From NCBI RefSeq assembly GCF_003867015.1, contig NZ_CP032548.1, positions 310,001 to 374,000 of the forward strand: a DNA stretch of 64,000 nt. The letters are read 5' to 3'. Of the stretch, positions 61,774 through 64,000 are shown one piece after another; the first letter of the stretch is position 1, and each line of letters starts with the position of its first letter. The notes beneath the pieces are model-generated. The model did not search any database. It was not told where the DNA came from and saw only the letters and a program-made list of their open reading frames with translations. A program made the position numbers and the translations under genes. Origin of the DNA: Tenacibaculum singaporense. Lineage in GTDB: Bacteria; Bacteroidota; Bacteroidia; Flavobacteriales; Flavobacteriaceae.

Positions 61774-61781
61774 CAAAATTA
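61774..61781 (-). promoter_or_regulatory. -7 promoter element of queG
   Basis: TAATTTTG on the minus strand; leader of ~17 nt before the TTG start. Confidence 0.55.
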
Positions 61782-61873
61782 CCAAAAGAAAATTTATCAT
61801 TTCATTGACTTTCTATTTACAAATAAATGTTGAAATTTGTTCGTTAGTATTACATGATAAACTTTATTCATTA

Positions 61874-64000
61874 TGAAAAAGATATATAAAATATTATTAA
61901 GTATTGTAGTTTTTTTCTTCATCCTTTTGGTTAGTATTCCCCTACTATTTCAAGATAAAGTGATGAACTTGGTAAAAACTACCATTAACAACAACGTAAA
62001 CGCCAAAGTTGATTTTAGCGATTCTAGCTTAAGCCTGCTTAGAAATTTCCCAAATGCATCAGTTCAATTATCTAACCTAACGGTTATTAACAACACTCCT
62101 TTTGAAGGTGATACTTTAGTATATGCTAAAGAAGTAAACTTAGCATTAAAACTTACGGAGCTTTTTAAAGCTTCATCTGAGCAGCTAAACATCAAATCAT
62201 TTACTATTGATGATGCTCTAGTAAATGTATTGGTTGATAAAAAAGGAAATGCTAACTACGATATTGCAAAACCATCTGAGACAGAAGAGACAAAAGATGA
62301 AGAACCATCTACTTTTGGACTGTCTATTAATTCATATGCTATTAACAACGCTACTGTAAAATACAATGATGAACAAGGTAAACTAAACCTTGAGCTAACC
62401 GAGTTAAACCATAGTGGAAGTGGTGACTTTTCTCAATCAAATACAGAACTAGATACCCAAACATCTACTTTAGTATCTTTTGGAATGGACGGTAATTCGT
62501 ATGCCAAGAACCAAAAAATAGAATTAGATGCTATTTTAGGAATGGACTTAACTAATATGAAGTTTTCTTTCTTAAAAAATGAGGCTAAATTAAATAACCT
62601 TCCATTGGTATTTGATGGTTTTGTTCAAGTTAACGAGAAAAACCAAGAGGTTGATATCAACTTCAAAACTCCGTCTTCCGACTTTAAAAACTTTTTAGGT
62701 TTAATTCCTGAAGCTTATACCAAAAGTATTGCTGGTGTAAGCACTACGGGTAATTTTAGTGTAAACGGAAAGATAAACGGAATTATTGACGATAAACACA
62801 TTCCGAAGTTAGATATTTCTATGAAGTCAAATAATGCTTCATTTAAATATCCAGATTTACCTAAAAGTGTTCAAAACATTAATATTGATGCACAAATAAA
62901 AAACACTACTGGTAAAACCGAAAATACGTTTGTTACTATTAATGGTCTTTCTTTTAAGATTGATCAGGATACTTTTTCTGGAAAAGGAAATATTTATAAC
63001 CTAACTACTAATCCAAAGGTAAATGCTAGTTTAAAAGGTGTTTTAAACCTTGCTAATATTAACAAAGCATATCCTATTAATTTAGAAAATGAGTTAAGCG
63101 GAATTTTAAAGGCTGATTTGTATACGGAATTCGACATGAAAGCACTTGAGAATAATACTTTAAGCCGTATTAAAAATAACGGAAAAATGGAAGTAAGCGA
63201 CTTTGTTTTTTCTTCGGAAGATGTTGTAAACCCTCTTCATATTAAAAATACAATTGTCAATTTTACACCTGGTACCGTTAGCTTAACAAAGTTTGATGCT
63301 ACAACTGGAAAAAGTGACTTAAATGCTACTGGAACACTTAAAAACTTATTAGGTTTTTTACTTTCTGACAAAAAATTACGTGGAAATTTCAAACTGAATT
63401 CGAACAACTTTTATGTTAGTGATTTTATGCAAGAAAATCCTGAAACTGTCGAAAACGAAGATGACTCTAAAAAAGATACACCAACTGAATCTTTAAAAAT
63501 CCCTGCATTTTTAGATTGTGCTGTTTCTGCTAACGCTAAAACTGTATATTACGATAACTTGACTTTAAAAAATGTAAGAGGAACATTGCTTTTAAAAGAT
63601 GAAAAAGCCATTTTACAAAACATGAATGCTGGTATTTTTAATGGTCAAATTGCTTTAAATGGAGAAGTTAACACACAACAAAAGAAACCTACTTTCGACA
63701 TGAAATTAGGTATTAAATCTTTTGACATTGCTCAATCGTTTACCAGTTTAGATTTACTACAATCAATAAGTCCTATAGCAGGTGCTATGAATGGTAAATT
63801 AAATTCTGACATTGACTTAGCCGGAAGTTTAAATGATGATTTTACACCTAACTTAGCGTCTGTTTCGGGTAAAGCTTTAGCAGAATTATTAACTACTAGT
63901 ATAAATCCGCAAAAAACAAAAGCTTTAAGTTTATTAAATGATAAATTATCGTTCATTGATTTATCAAAACTAGATTTATCTGATATTAAAACACACCTGT
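61874..64000 (+). CDS. AsmA-like family protein (3'-partial)
   Basis: Open from the ATG at 61874 to the end of the window (709 codons seen, no stop). An N-terminal membrane anchor (MKKIYKILLSIVVFFFILLV) is followed by the AsmA start pattern DKVMNLVKTTINNNVNAKVDFSDSSLSLLRNFPNA (short: VNAKVDFSDSSLSLL) and many beta-repeats of the TamB/AsmA kind. A Glu/Asp/Lys-rich linker interrupts at ~520-545. AsmA-like proteins bridge the inner and outer membranes and help move phospholipid or assemble outer-membrane proteins. The last visible segment is KLDLSDIKTHL. Confidence 0.9.

Overview
The window is a chromosomal segment of a low-GC (roughly one-third G+C by eye) marine-type member of Flavobacteriaceae (Bacteroidota), of the Tenacibaculum/Polaribacter kind. 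The grounds are: a complete sprA (type IX secretion/gliding translocon), a T9SS C-terminal sorting domain on a secreted peptidase, DUF4271/DUF4296/DUF2911 proteins, S46 dipeptidyl peptidase, SPII lipoproteins, and Bacteroidota promoters of the TAnnTTTG type. No rRNA, tRNA, insertion sequence, prophage or CRISPR array was recognised.

Layout. 1-3000: end of a lamin-tail/DUF5689 surface protein and a secreted M28 aminopeptidase. 3179-7867: a metallophosphoesterase, then a phosphate-uptake block (phosphate-selective porin and PiT-PhoU transporter); the intergenic region between them holds what looks like a ~100-nt small RNA and tandem Pho-box-like repeats. 7929-16532: thioesterase, FemAB/GNAT-like protein, membrane protein, lipoprotein, leuS, methyltransferase-like protein, OMP. 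16694-25276: DUF2911 protein and a nitrous-oxide reductase (nos) operon read leftwards: fasciclin lipoprotein, cytochrome c, clade II lipoprotein NosZ, unknown membrane protein, NosL, NosD, NosF, NosY, followed by the wreck of a TonB-dependent receptor gene. An FNR-type box lies at about -41 of the predicted nos promoter. 25376-33275: tyrS, an SDR epimerase, a pyrC-centred operon, DUF4271-hemD, sterol-desaturase family protein. 33417-38804: S46 peptidase with DPP11 hallmarks, a BamA-like barrel, a GH113-like lipoprotein and another barrel. 38945-45917: a tight six-gene operon joining an FAD/NAD oxidoreductase, a membrane polyferredoxin, a MORN-like secreted protein and three glycosyltransferases. 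46041-59087: a WlbB-like acyltransferase, two TonB paralogues, then the gcvH-sprA-ruvA-maeB block read leftwards. 59222-60788: two tandem PAS-domain paralogues. 60830-64000: queG and the start of an AsmA-like protein that leaves the window.

How genes work together. The phosphate block pairs outer-membrane and inner-membrane phosphate import, and three separate promoters (sRNA, porin, PiT) carry hexamers of the PhoP type at the same distance from their -7 elements. The nos block carries a catalytic enzyme, an electron donor and copper-maturation factors under one likely oxygen-responsive promoter. The most promising unreported items are the putative Pho-linked sRNA whose 17-nt segment is perfectly complementary to the porin leader, the redox/glycosyltransferase operon, and the tandem free-standing PAS proteins with an invariant aromatic tail. 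All functional statements are from reading the sequence and recalled family knowledge; no searches were run.
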